A stretch of 26,022 nt of DNA from an uncultured Eubacteriales bacterium (GCA_902766475.1 CACXDQ010000033.1:1-26022), one strand, 5' to 3'. Positions 7,835 to 14,850 are shown, numbered from the stretch's first letter. The notes: a model not told the origin generated them from the letters alone. Translations and numbers: made by a program.

Positions 7835-8329
7835 ATGAAGAATATTATCGCACATTTCTTAATAATATTTGTTTCGCTGCTCGTCATTTTAGGCGTGCCG
7901 ACCGTGCTGTATAAGGACTTTGTGTTCGGCGGCTCCGGCATTGACGCCCTATCCGGTGCGACGATAGAACTGCCCGACGCCCCGTCGGGCAATTATGTCA
8001 TACAGATGAACGTGAAAGACAAGTATTTTACTTCCGCTAAGGAATGGGATAACTTTTTCAACGAGAGAGATTACGACGTGCTTATGGAGGACGTGAATTG
8101 CCTTGTGGCGACAGGCGACGAAAGCGCATATAAGCTTGCGGAAAGATATATGGCAAGGCTTGCGGTAAACCAGATGAAAATAAGGCGTGAAAACGTTATG
8201 TTAACCGTTTCAAAGGCTGAAAATCGACTTATAGACATACTTATTATGTCCGAAGAGTATGCAGAGGCATATAAATTACAGCTTGAAACGGAGGGCGTAA
8301 AAACCATAAAGGTGGAGGGCAAGGCATGA
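7835..8329 (+). CDS. Small membrane-anchored protein with a flavinylation-like motif
   Basis: 164 aa, no family recognised. One N-terminal membrane helix (about 4-26) is followed at once by DALSGATIE (37-45), almost the same as DAVSGATIS in the preceding FMN lipoprotein and matching the consensus where ApbE attaches FMN; Thr43 would be the acceptor. Yet only some ten residues lie between the helix and the motif, so there is no room for the normal FMN_bind domain upstream. The rest (50-164) is charged and helical, and has one Cys. If modified, it would hold a flavin right at the outer membrane face, next to the di-heme cytochrome b-like protein encoded next; the two genes overlap by four bases (ATGA). 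It has no ribosome site. Function is inference. Confidence 0.75.
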   Translation: MKNIIAHFLIIFVSLLVILGVPTVLYKDFVFGGSGIDALSGATIELPDAPSGNYVIQMNVKDKYFTSAKEWDNFFNERDYDVLMEDVNCLVATGDESAYKLAERYMARLAVNQMKIRRENVMLTVSKAENRLIDILIMSEEYAEAYKLQLETEGVKTIKVEGKA

Positions 8330-8859
8330 TAAGAAAGATAAACGCAATACTTACGTCGCTTATTTTATTGGGCGTAATAATCCACGGCGTGTTTGCCTCG
8401 TTCGGGCTTTTCGGAGCTTCGGCAAACAGTATGAAACACCTTGCGAGGGTAATTTTCGTCCTTGTGGCTTTACATACTGCGATCGGGATATGGACGACTG
8501 TCGAAACTCTGATAGCTTTGAAGAGAGCCGGCGTTCACTATTTTAAAGGCAACCTGATGTTTTGGGCGAGAAGGATAAGCGGAATAGCAATAATGATACT
8601 TCTCGTCTTTCACCTCGTCATTTTCGACGTGGGCGAAGGAAGACTGAGCGTGTTCGACGGCGTGGCGCTTACTACGCAGATACTTCTCGTCGTATCTATC
8701 GTTTTACACGTCGTGATAAACGCCAAACCTATGCTCATATCCTTCGGTATAGGTCGATTAAAGGCACGTGTTGCGGATATTCTGTTTATTTTGTCGGTGC
8801 TTTTGGTCGTGTTTATAGCGGCATTTATAGTATATTATATAAGGTGGCACATCGCCTGA
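8326..8859 (+). CDS. Cytochrome b-like membrane subunit (Sdh/FrdC-like)
   Basis: 177 aa with five membrane helices (about 8-29, 39-62, 82-100, 112-132, 150-172). Four histidines lie within helices (His20, His50, His96, His128), a pattern fitting two b-type hemes as in type B succinate:quinone oxidoreductases. The FWARRISGI stretch before the third helix resembles the (Q)RITG region of SdhC/FrdC-type subunits. A GGAGG site precedes the ATG, which overlaps the upstream stop. It should anchor the FrdA/FrdB pair encoded directly downstream and carry electrons between the cytoplasmic side, the quinone pool and possibly the extracytoplasmic flavins. Sequence is too diverged for a specific gene symbol. 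Confidence 0.75.
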   Translation: MIRKINAILTSLILLGVIIHGVFASFGLFGASANSMKHLARVIFVLVALHTAIGIWTTVETLIALKRAGVHYFKGNLMFWARRISGIAIMILLVFHLVIFDVGEGRLSVFDGVALTTQILLVVSIVLHVVINAKPMLISFGIGRLKARVADILFILSVLLVVFIAAFIVYYIRWHIA

Positions 8860-8871
8860 CGGGAGGAATTT

Positions 8872-10443
8872 ATGATAAACGTTATAGGCGCAGGTTTAAG
8901 CGGCATTTCGGCGGCGATAACCATAGCTAAATGCGGTAAAAAATGCAATCTCTTTTCCGTTCAACCGTCGGAGAGGGCGCAGTCCGTCCTTGCGGAAGGG
9001 GGGATAAACGCCGCACTCGACAATATGGGCGAGGGCGATACGGTAGAGGAACATTTCCTCGACACTATGAAAGGCGGAGTGTTTTTAGAGGACGAACAGA
9101 CTATAAAGGACTTTACAGCCGCCGCACCCGATATTGTAATGAAGTTGAAGGCGCTCGGCGTGCCGTTTCACTTAAACGGCGACAAGATAGCGCAGAGAAA
9201 TTTCGGCGGACAGAAGAAAAAGCGCACGGCGTTTTCAAAGAGCAGTACGGGCAAAGTTATTATGACCGCCCTTATCGACGAGGCGAGGAAATACGAAGAT
9301 AAAGGGTTTATAGCGAGGTTTCCTCATCATGAAGTCATAGATCTTTCAATATCGGGCGGCGCTTTTTGCGGCGTAACGGTAAGGGATATATACACGGGCA
9401 GGACGGCTGAATTTTTCGGCGCAACAATTCTTTGCGTCGGCGGTATGAACGGCATTTTCCCCGAAGTTACAACGGGTACGACGCAGAATAACGGCAACGT
9501 TCAGTCGATCGCCTTTTCAAAGGGCGTCGAGTTTTCCGATCTCGAATTTATTCAGTATCACCCGACGACGATAGCCGTTGCTGACAAGAGAATGCTTGTT
9601 TCCGAGGCGGCGAGGGGCGAGGGCGGCAGACTGTTTACCGTTAAAAACGGCAAGCCGTGGTATTTTATGGAAGAAAAATATCCCGTTTTAAAAAACCTTA
9701 TGCCCCGTGACGTCGTGTCGAGAGAATGTTATCTCGCAATTCACGACGGGCAAACGGACGGCAAGGTATATCTCGATTTAACGGGGCTTCCCGAAGAAGT
9801 CAAGAGGGATAAACTTTCCGATCTCTTCGAGGAAATAACCGCCTATAAGTCGATTGATCCGTCTGTAACGCCCGTTCCCGTCGAGCCGGGGATACACTAT
9901 TTTATGGGCGGGATAAGCGTCGATAAAGGGCATAGGACGAACGTAAAAGGTCTGTATGCCGCAGGCGAGTGCGCCTCGATATATCACGGTGCGAACAGGC
10001 TCGGCGGAAATTCCATGCTCGGCGCAATTTACGGCGGAACGGTTGCGGCGAAAACGGCGGTAGACGAAAATTACGAGTGCGCCGCCACGGATAACGGCTC
10101 GCATGAACTGCCGTTCGGATATGCGGAGAGAGCGGACGGCTCGCCGTCGTTCAATAAAAAACTAAGGGATATTCTCTTTGACGGGCTTGGAATAATAAGG
10201 GACGAAAAGGGGCTTATCTCTTCGCTTGAAAAGGTGGAAAAACTTATTTCCGAAACAAAGAACGAAACCGAGATGGCGAGGGCGACGCTCGGCAAGGCGA
10301 TGATACTCTCCGCAATAGAGAGGAAGGAGAGCCGTGGGGCGCATTACCGTGCGGACTTCCCCGAGCAAAGTGAAGAATACAAGGCTAAGTCGACGGCGGT
10401 ATTTTCGGGCGGCGAAATAGTCATAAAATTCAAAAAGGCGTGA
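8872..10443 (+). CDS. Fumarate reductase/succinate dehydrogenase-like flavoprotein
   Basis: 523 aa FAD protein of the FrdA/SdhA/NadB family. FAD-binding GAGLSGISAA near the N-terminus, then AEGGINAAL (41-49). The known substrate residues are all visible: His in QYHPTT, Glu in EAARGEGG, Arg in MPRDVVSRE, His in GIHYFMGG and Arg in ANRLGGNS; SRGAHYR lies near the C-terminus. The His that binds FAD covalently in Escherichia coli FrdA is Gln37 here, so FAD is probably non-covalent. It is shorter than typical FrdA (about 600 aa) and close to L-aspartate oxidase in length. The following FrdB-like gene and the preceding cytochrome b-like gene favour a membrane Frd complex over NadB. GGGAGG precedes the ATG. 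Confidence 0.88.
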   Translation: MINVIGAGLSGISAAITIAKCGKKCNLFSVQPSERAQSVLAEGGINAALDNMGEGDTVEEHFLDTMKGGVFLEDEQTIKDFTAAAPDIVMKLKALGVPFHLNGDKIAQRNFGGQKKKRTAFSKSSTGKVIMTALIDEARKYEDKGFIARFPHHEVIDLSISGGAFCGVTVRDIYTGRTAEFFGATILCVGGMNGIFPEVTTGTTQNNGNVQSIAFSKGVEFSDLEFIQYHPTTIAVADKRMLVSEAARGEGGRLFTVKNGKPWYFMEEKYPVLKNLMPRDVVSRECYLAIHDGQTDGKVYLDLTGLPEEVKRDKLSDLFEEITAYKSIDPSVTPVPVEPGIHYFMGGISVDKGHRTNVKGLYAAGECASIYHGANRLGGNSMLGAIYGGTVAAKTAVDENYECAATDNGSHELPFGYAERADGSPSFNKKLRDILFDGLGIIRDEKGLISSLEKVEKLISETKNETEMARATLGKAMILSAIERKESRGAHYRADFPEQSEEYKAKSTAVFSGGEIVIKFKKA

Positions 10444-10457
10444 GCGGAGGTCGGTAA

Positions 10458-11162
10458 ATGGCTATCTTTATAGAAATTTTAAGGACGAAAAACAGCGATA
10501 AACAATACTTTGAGACCTTTTTATACGAGCCTTTCGGCGATGGCGACACGATAGCTACGGCGCTTAAAAAGCTCAACGAGAGAGAGGAGCTTAAAGACGT
10601 TGACGGAAAAGCCGCCGAGAAGATCGAATGGGAATGCAGCTGCCTTCAAAAGAAGTGCGGCTCGTGCGCAATGGTCATAAACGGCAGACCGAGGCTTGCT
10701 TGCGACGCTAAAATAAGCGAGTTTAAAGGAAAAGTCAGAGTAGAGCCGCTCAAAAAATTTCCCGTTGTGTGCGATCTTACGGTCGATAGGTCGATACTTT
10801 TTGCAAATCTCAAAGAGATGAAGAGCTGGGTGCCCGACGAGAAAGAGGCGATTATAAACGGAAAGGAAATTCAATACGAGTCTTCAAGATGCCTTCAATG
10901 CGGTTGCTGTCTTGAAATTTGCCCCAACTTCTATTCGGGCGGCAAGTTCTTCGGCATGGCGGCGGGTGCGCTCACTTCAAGGCTTATATCGGAGCTTCCC
11001 AAAGGAGAGAGGGACGAGATAGCAAAGGCTTATAAAAAGCATTTTTACGCAGGTTGCGGCAAGTCGCTCGCTTGCAAGGACGTCTGTCCCGCCGGAATCG
11101 ACACCGAAAAACTTCTCGTAAACTCAAACGCCGTGGCAATATGGAAAAGAAAATCAAAATAA
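10458..11162 (+). CDS. Fumarate reductase/succinate dehydrogenase iron-sulfur subunit
   Basis: 234 aa FrdB/SdhB-like protein. The N-terminal ferredoxin domain has the [2Fe-2S] ligands in ECSCLQKKCGSC and a later Cys in RPRLAC. The C-terminal domain has CLQCGCCLEICP for a [4Fe-4S] cluster, then CGKSLACKDVCP, completing the usual three-cluster set. It should pass electrons between the FAD of the flavoprotein and the heme subunit. GGAGG lies eight bases before ATG 10458, fourteen bases after the flavoprotein stop. It is the last gene of the first transcription unit, followed by a new promoter. Confidence 0.92.
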   Translation: MAIFIEILRTKNSDKQYFETFLYEPFGDGDTIATALKKLNEREELKDVDGKAAEKIEWECSCLQKKCGSCAMVINGRPRLACDAKISEFKGKVRVEPLKKFPVVCDLTVDRSILFANLKEMKSWVPDEKEAIINGKEIQYESSRCLQCGCCLEICPNFYSGGKFFGMAAGALTSRLISELPKGERDEIAKAYKKHFYAGCGKSLACKDVCPAGIDTEKLLVNSNAVAIWKRKSK

Positions 11163-11176
11163 CCCCGTCCGTCCGC

Positions 11177-11205
11177 TTGACAATGCGGGCGGAAAATTAT
11201 ATAAT
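11177..11205 (+). promoter_or_regulatory. Promoter of the DUF4418-ABC operon
   Basis: Consensus TTGACA (11177-11182), 17 bases, consensus TATAAT (11200-11205). The -35 box is exactly the loop of an 8-bp hairpin (11169-11176 with 11185-11192, one G-T pair). A dyad box begins four bases after the -10, so a bound protein would cover the transcription start. Confidence 0.82.
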
Positions 11206-11208
11206 AAA

Positions 11209-11224
11209 GTTAGTCAAAACTAAC
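11209..11224 (+). promoter_or_regulatory. Sixth copy of the dyad box (operator)
   Basis: GTTAGT, 4 bases (CAAA), ACTAAC: the best copy in the window, with perfect 6-bp arms and the same 16-bp length as the boxes at 181-325. It overlaps the expected transcription start and lies just before the GAGGTGA ribosome site, a typical repressor position. Confidence 0.72.
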
Positions 11225-11238
11225 TATGAGGTGATTAT

Positions 11239-11664
11239 ATGTTGGTAAATAAGAGAAACGTAAAATTCGGCATAACGGACGTCGTCGTTTTCGTTATTTG
11301 CGCCGTGTTTACGGTCGGCATTTTTACTTGGTTTGCGCCGTGTGCGCCGATGGCGGAAGGAATGTATATGGTCTGTCATTGGGCGGGCAACGCCATCGCT
11401 TCGCTCGCAATACTTTTAACCGTCATCTCCGCCGTGCATATCTTATTGTCGGACGGGAAAATGAAGCTCGGCGTGGATATTTGCATTTTGTCGATTGCGA
11501 TAACGGCGGCGATAATACCGGGCAACGTAATTTCGCTATGCGCACATTCTTCGGCGCATTGCATGGAGCTTACAAAGCCGTTTACGATAGTTTTTTCCGT
11601 TTTGACGGCGCTTGCTGCGGCGTTTGATTTTTGTTACTACTTTATTAGAGAAAGAAAGAAATGA
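11239..11664 (+). CDS. DUF4418 family membrane protein
   Basis: 141 aa with four membrane helices (about 11-33, 50-70, 78-95, 112-136). The family's conserved Cys/His set is visible on what should be one membrane face: APCAPM (Cys35), MVCHW (Cys46, His47) and LCAHSSAHCM (Cys101, His103, His107, Cys108, Met109). Such a set could bind a metal or cycle between thiol and disulfide. DUF4418 genes are typically found beside FtsX-type ABC permease and ATPase genes, as here, where the permease gene overlaps by four bases (ATGA). Start ATG 11239 follows GAGGTGA. The biochemical role is not known to me. Confidence 0.8.
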   Translation: MLVNKRNVKFGITDVVVFVICAVFTVGIFTWFAPCAPMAEGMYMVCHWAGNAIASLAILLTVISAVHILLSDGKMKLGVDICILSIAITAAIIPGNVISLCAHSSAHCMELTKPFTIVFSVLTALAAAFDFCYYFIRERKK

Positions 11665-12866
11665 ATTTTTTTGCGGAGCTTTCGTTAAAAAACTTAAAGA
11701 GAAAACCGCTGAGGACTTTTGCGCTTTCCGCACTTGTCGCCCTCTTGTCTTTTGTCCTTTTCGGCGGCACTATTTTGGTAACGAGCCTTAAAAACGGGCT
11801 TGACAGTTACAGCGCAAGGCTTGGTGCGGACGTCGTGGTAGTTCCATATGCCGCTCGGTCGGAAGGACAGTTCGAGGACGTGCTTTTACAAGGTATCCCC
11901 GGCAATTTTTATATGAGTTCGTCTAAGATCGACAAGATAGCTAATGTCGAGGGCGTAGATAAGCTTTCTCCTCAATTTTTCCTCGCCTCGACGAGCGCAA
12001 GCTGTTGTTCGGCATCGGTACAGATAATAGGTTTCGATCCCGATACCGACTTTTCCGTTCTGCCGTGGGTAAACAGGAAGTACGGCGGAAGTATAGGGGA
12101 CGGGGATATAGTCGTCGGCTCGGAAATATCCGTAACGACGAGCGGAAAACTTAAATTTTACAACGTCGAATGTAACGTCGTCGCCACGCTTGAAAGGACG
12201 GGGACGGGGCTTGATACCGCCGTTTACGCCAATATGAATACCATTAAGCAGATGGCGAAAAACGCAAAGGAACTCGGCTTTACGTTTTTGGACGGGGTGA
12301 ACGTCGATAAGTCCGTTTCGGCGGTAATGATAAAGGTTAAAAGCGGTTACGACGCCGAGAGCGTTGCGGCGCAGATAAACATGGCGGTAACGGGCATACG
12401 CTCGGGCAGTTCGACGAGCTACGTCAGCGGCGTTGCCGGAGGGCTCGATAACGTTTCGGGCATAATAGGCGCTCTATCTGTAATGATATGGGTGCTTTCG
12501 GTGGTTATCCTCGGCGTGTCGCTCTTTGCGATATGCAACGAACGCGGTAAAGAATTTGCCGTGCTTCGTGCGATGGGTGCGTCTAAAAAGTCGCTCTATA
12601 AGTTGATTATCGTTGAAATTTCAATATTGTCGGCGGTCGGAGCGTCGGTCGGCGTTATACTTTCCGGGGCGTTTATATTGCCGTTCGGCGCAATTATAAG
12701 GAGAAGTTTGCAGATGCCATATTTAGTTCCCGAATGGTGGCAGTTAGCGCTCTTTGCGGTAGCGGCAGTTGTCATTTCGGTGCTGACGGGCGTTATAGCC
12801 TCATTGTTTTCTGTCAAAAAATTAAGCAAAAACGACGCAGGGCTTATGCTCAGGGAGGACGCTTGA
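11661..12866 (+). CDS. FtsX-type ABC permease (third) with Cys-Cys motif
   Basis: 401 aa. N-terminal helix (about 19-41), an extracytoplasmic domain (about 42-270) and three C-terminal helices with NERGKEFAVLRAMGASKKSL, the FtsX-domain signature. The extracytoplasmic domain has adjacent cysteines (Cys115-Cys116) in an ASCCSASVQIIGFDPDTDF stretch, unlike the two earlier permeases of the locus. The neighbouring DUF4418 protein is also Cys-rich, so a metal or thiol-redox substrate is plausible (inference). Upstream overlap with DUF4418 and no gap before the ATPase make a three-gene module. As only one permease is present it probably works as a homodimer. Confidence 0.87.
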   Translation: MNFFAELSLKNLKRKPLRTFALSALVALLSFVLFGGTILVTSLKNGLDSYSARLGADVVVVPYAARSEGQFEDVLLQGIPGNFYMSSSKIDKIANVEGVDKLSPQFFLASTSASCCSASVQIIGFDPDTDFSVLPWVNRKYGGSIGDGDIVVGSEISVTTSGKLKFYNVECNVVATLERTGTGLDTAVYANMNTIKQMAKNAKELGFTFLDGVNVDKSVSAVMIKVKSGYDAESVAAQINMAVTGIRSGSSTSYVSGVAGGLDNVSGIIGALSVMIWVLSVVILGVSLFAICNERGKEFAVLRAMGASKKSLYKLIIVEISILSAVGASVGVILSGAFILPFGAIIRRSLQMPYLVPEWWQLALFAVAAVVISVLTGVIASLFSVKKLSKNDAGLMLREDA

Positions 12867-13550
12867 ATGGTTGTAAAAGCTGAAAAGATAAGCAGAACTT
12901 TTTTGAGAAATAAGGCGGGCACTAACTTTTTCTATGCCGTTCAAAGTACCGATTTTCAAGCGGAGAGCGGCGAGTTTATAGAGATCGTCGGAAAGTCGGG
13001 CAGCGGAAAGAGTACGTTTTTAAATATGCTCGCAGGGCTTTTGACGCCGACTGAGGGCAAGGTATATATAGGAAATACCGACCTTTACCTTTCCGAGGAC
13101 GGAGAGAGGTCGCAATTCAGAAATGAAAATATAGGCGTTATTCCGCAAGGGCAGACGGGGCTTTTAAGCCTTACCGTCCTTGAAAACGTATTGCTTCCGT
13201 CGAAGATATACGGCAAATGCGACGGCGAAAAGATCGTAAGAGCCGAAGAGCTTTTAAAAGCCGTCGGGCTGTACGATTTAAAGGACGTCTACCCGAACGA
13301 GCTTTCGGGCGGCGAGATGAGGAGAATGGCGATTGCGAGGGCGCTTATAATGCAGCCTTCCGTCATTTTAGCCGACGAGCCGACGGGCGATCTCGACGAG
13401 GAAAATACGGCGCTTGTAATGAGTTTGCTAAAAAATGCGGCGAAGGGCGGCGCAACCGTCATAATGGTAACGCACGATAAAGACGCATTGTCGTATGCCG
13501 ATAAAGTTTACTCGATGAGTGGCGGCGTGTTGTCCGAAAAGACGGCGTAA
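12867..13550 (+). CDS. ABC ATPase, LolD/MacB type (second)
   Basis: 227 aa with Walker A GKSGSGKST (42-50), Q-loop in VIPQG (91-95), signature LSGGEMRR (146-153), Walker B VILADEP (166-172) and switch His203. It starts directly after the permease stop, with GGGAGG about eight bases upstream. It should drive the third permease. It is diverged from the first ATPase of the locus, so this is a separate transporter rather than a recent copy. A terminator hairpin follows 50 bases downstream. Confidence 0.92.
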   Translation: MVVKAEKISRTFLRNKAGTNFFYAVQSTDFQAESGEFIEIVGKSGSGKSTFLNMLAGLLTPTEGKVYIGNTDLYLSEDGERSQFRNENIGVIPQGQTGLLSLTVLENVLLPSKIYGKCDGEKIVRAEELLKAVGLYDLKDVYPNELSGGEMRRMAIARALIMQPSVILADEPTGDLDEENTALVMSLLKNAAKGGATVIMVTHDKDALSYADKVYSMSGGVLSEKTA

Positions 13551-13599
13551 GCCACGCTATAAGTCGATTAAATGCGTTTTTTATAAAATACGTATTGAG

Positions 13600-13628
13600 A
13601 GGTTGTTAAAAAAAACAACCTTTTATTA
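13600..13628 (+). terminator. Terminator of the DUF4418-ABC operon
   Basis: AGGTTGTT (13600-13607), a loop of six A, AACAACCT (13614-13621), then TTTATTA. An 8-bp stem with a T-rich tail, closing the iron locus. Confidence 0.7.
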
Positions 13629-13639
13629 TACCTTTTTTA

Positions 13640-13669
13640 TTGCACATCGTATTGAAATTATGTTATAAT
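13640..13669 (+). promoter_or_regulatory. Promoter of the degraded XRE/monooxygenase locus
   Basis: TTGCAC (13640-13645), 18 bases, TATAAT (13664-13669) with the extended -10 TG two bases upstream of the hexamer. The window's recurrent ATGTTATAAT form is present. Confidence 0.65.
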
Positions 13670-13685
13670 GAAAAAAAGGTGAGTT

Positions 13686-13777
13686 ATGATTTTAAAAGAC
13701 GAGATAGCTTGTCGCAGAGAGAATTTGCCGAAAGATTAGGGGTAACTCACCAATCGGTGTGCAAACGTGAGGGAAAT
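13686..13777 (+). pseudogene. Frameshifted remnant of an XRE-type HTH regulator gene
   Basis: ATG 13686 has a good AAAGGTG ribosome site and promoter and opens MILKDEIA, as XRE regulators often do, but that frame stops at 13735. Another frame continues with LSQREFAERLGVTHQSV, the classic HTH_3 helix-turn-helix, then a decayed CKREGN where SKWERG is usual. Some 20-30 bases around the junction seem lost, leaving two pieces of one former gene. The HTH frame has no well-placed start codon of its own (a GTG at 13679 overlaps the ribosome site). A functional HTH-monooxygenase fusion from that GTG is possible but less likely. Confidence 0.65.
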
Positions 13778-14098
13778 ATGAGCATAACAATAAATATATA
13801 TTACAGTGGGAAGGGCGCAAGACAATTTGCCGAAGAGATGATAAAAAGCGGCGTGGCGGATATGGTGCGAGCCGAAGAAGGTAACGAGAGGTACGATTAT
13901 TTCTTGCCGCTCGGCGGCGAAGACGCCGTGCTTTTGATAGACAGCTGGGCTTCACAAGCCGCACTCGACAAGCATCATAATTCGCCTTTAATGGGCGAGA
14001 TCGCAAGGCTCAGGGAAAAATACGACGTTCATATGAGGGTAGAGAGATTTGTAAGCGAAGTCGGCAATAAAGACGACGAGAAATATATAAGGAGATAA
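13778..14098 (+). CDS. Antibiotic biosynthesis monooxygenase-like (ABM) protein
   Basis: 106 aa, the usual size of a single dimeric alpha+beta-barrel ABM domain, cytoplasmic. Typical stretches are RAEEGNERYDYF (31-42) and DSWASQAALDKHHNSPLM (55-72), as in putative quinol monooxygenases such as YgiN. I chose ATG 13778, which has GAGGG four bases upstream; the open frame extends further upstream but through the HTH remnant and the promoter. The start of the next small ORF follows after a short AGGAG-containing gap, suggesting an operon. The true substrate is unknown. Confidence 0.8.
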   Translation: MSITINIYYSGKGARQFAEEMIKSGVADMVRAEEGNERYDYFLPLGGEDAVLLIDSWASQAALDKHHNSPLMGEIARLREKYDVHMRVERFVSEVGNKDDEKYIRR

Positions 14099-14102
14099 TA
14101 AA

Positions 14103-14255
14103 ATGAGTGAAAAGATAGTGCAGACGGCAGGGAGAGAACAGCTCGGAGATTTTGCGCCGACGTTCGCCCGTTTAAACGACGACGTGCTGTTCGAAGAGGT
14201 TGCGGACGAACTCGGGCTAAACATGATAAGGTTTTGGGAAAAGGAGATGAAATGA
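14103..14255 (+). pseudogene. Truncated carboxymuconolactone decarboxylase-like ORF
   Basis: A 50-aa ORF starting at ATG 14103 with AGGAG upstream. Residues 1-30 (EKIVQTAGREQLGDFAPTF, then NDDVLF) resemble the N-terminus of carboxymuconolactone decarboxylase family proteins, in which a VLFGEVW and a catalytic Cys-containing core normally follow. Here the sequence jumps to an unrelated 20-residue tail and stops, so the catalytic part is missing. It is probably an internal deletion remnant. Its stop overlaps the start of the next gene (ATGA), so translation of the short ORF may still be coupled to it. Confidence 0.62.
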
Positions 14256-14794
14256 TTATGTTTAAGATAAGGACGAGGGCTTTGATTTTTGCGCTCGCTT
14301 GCTTGTTACTGTCGTTATTTCTTTTTTCATGCGGAGGAGGAAGAGTTTCGGAAAGCTCCGTCATAGATGATAAGACAGGCGGCACGGCGCAGACGGACGA
14401 GGGCGTAAGCGATATTGAAAGAGAGGAAGAAGAAATGAAAATGTACGTTTATATCAACGGAAACAAGCTCGAAGCAGAACTTGTAAACAACTCTTCGGCG
14501 GCGGCTTTATATGAGCTTTTGAAAAAGGGCGATATCGTATATACCGCCGACGATTACGGCAATTTCGAGAAAGTGGGCGGTATAGGGCATACTCTGCCGC
14601 AGAACAACGAGAGGATAGATACCGTTTCGGGCGACGTAATACTCTATCAAGGTACGAGCGTATGCCTTTATTACGGCAAAAACAGTTGGAATTTTACGAG
14701 GCTCGGGCGAATAAACGGCTATACGGATAGCGAACTAAGAAGTCTTTTAGGCGCAGGGAAAGGCGAAACGGAAGTTAAACTCAGTTTAAAATGA
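14252..14794 (+). CDS. Cyclophilin-like fold lipoprotein
   Basis: 180 aa. Signal with lipobox LFSC (Cys27), a Ser/Thr/Glu-rich linker to about residue 62, then a cyclophilin-like domain (about 64-180) with the MYVYINGNKL start, YTADDYGNFEKVGGIG and YYGKNSWNFTRLGRI stretches. This bacterial domain family is often exported and often sits beside flavodoxin, ABM or decarboxylase-family genes; its function is unknown. Start ATG 14252 has AAGGAG five bases upstream and overlaps the preceding stop; an in-frame TTG at 14234 has no proper site. A perfect hairpin terminator follows. Confidence 0.82.
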   Translation: MIMFKIRTRALIFALACLLLSLFLFSCGGGRVSESSVIDDKTGGTAQTDEGVSDIEREEEEMKMYVYINGNKLEAELVNNSSAAALYELLKKGDIVYTADDYGNFEKVGGIGHTLPQNNERIDTVSGDVILYQGTSVCLYYGKNSWNFTRLGRINGYTDSELRSLLGAGKGETEVKLSLK

Positions 14795-14825
14795 ACGAAG
14801 TTTAAAATGAACGAAGAAAAAGCGA

Positions 14826-14850
14826 GGCGGAAACTTAAAGAGTTTCCGCC
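14826..14850. terminator. Bidirectional terminator between convergent genes
   Basis: A perfect 10-bp stem (14826-14835 with 14841-14850) and a 5-base loop. T-rich sequence follows on the plus strand (TTACTTTTAT) and on the minus strand (CGCTTTTTC). It lies between the stops of the lipoprotein and the convergent 5'-nucleotidase. Confidence 0.8.

Noticed and set aside
8872..10443. L-aspartate oxidase (NadB) as the identity of the flavoprotein
   Set aside because: Length and missing covalent His fit, but the cytochrome b-like and FrdB-like neighbours and the lack of nadA or nadC favour an Frd-type complex. Kept as an alternative.
11169..11192. Terminator after the FrdB-like gene
   Set aside because: The hairpin is followed by an A-rich stretch rather than a T-run; its loop is the next promoter's -35 box.
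13640..13777. Upstream extension of the ABM gene to a TTG at 13640, giving a 152-aa protein with an HTH
   Set aside because: The extension runs through a good promoter (TTGCAC/TATAAT) and a ribosome site belonging to another frame, and the HTH is decayed; ATG 13778 has its own ribosome site.
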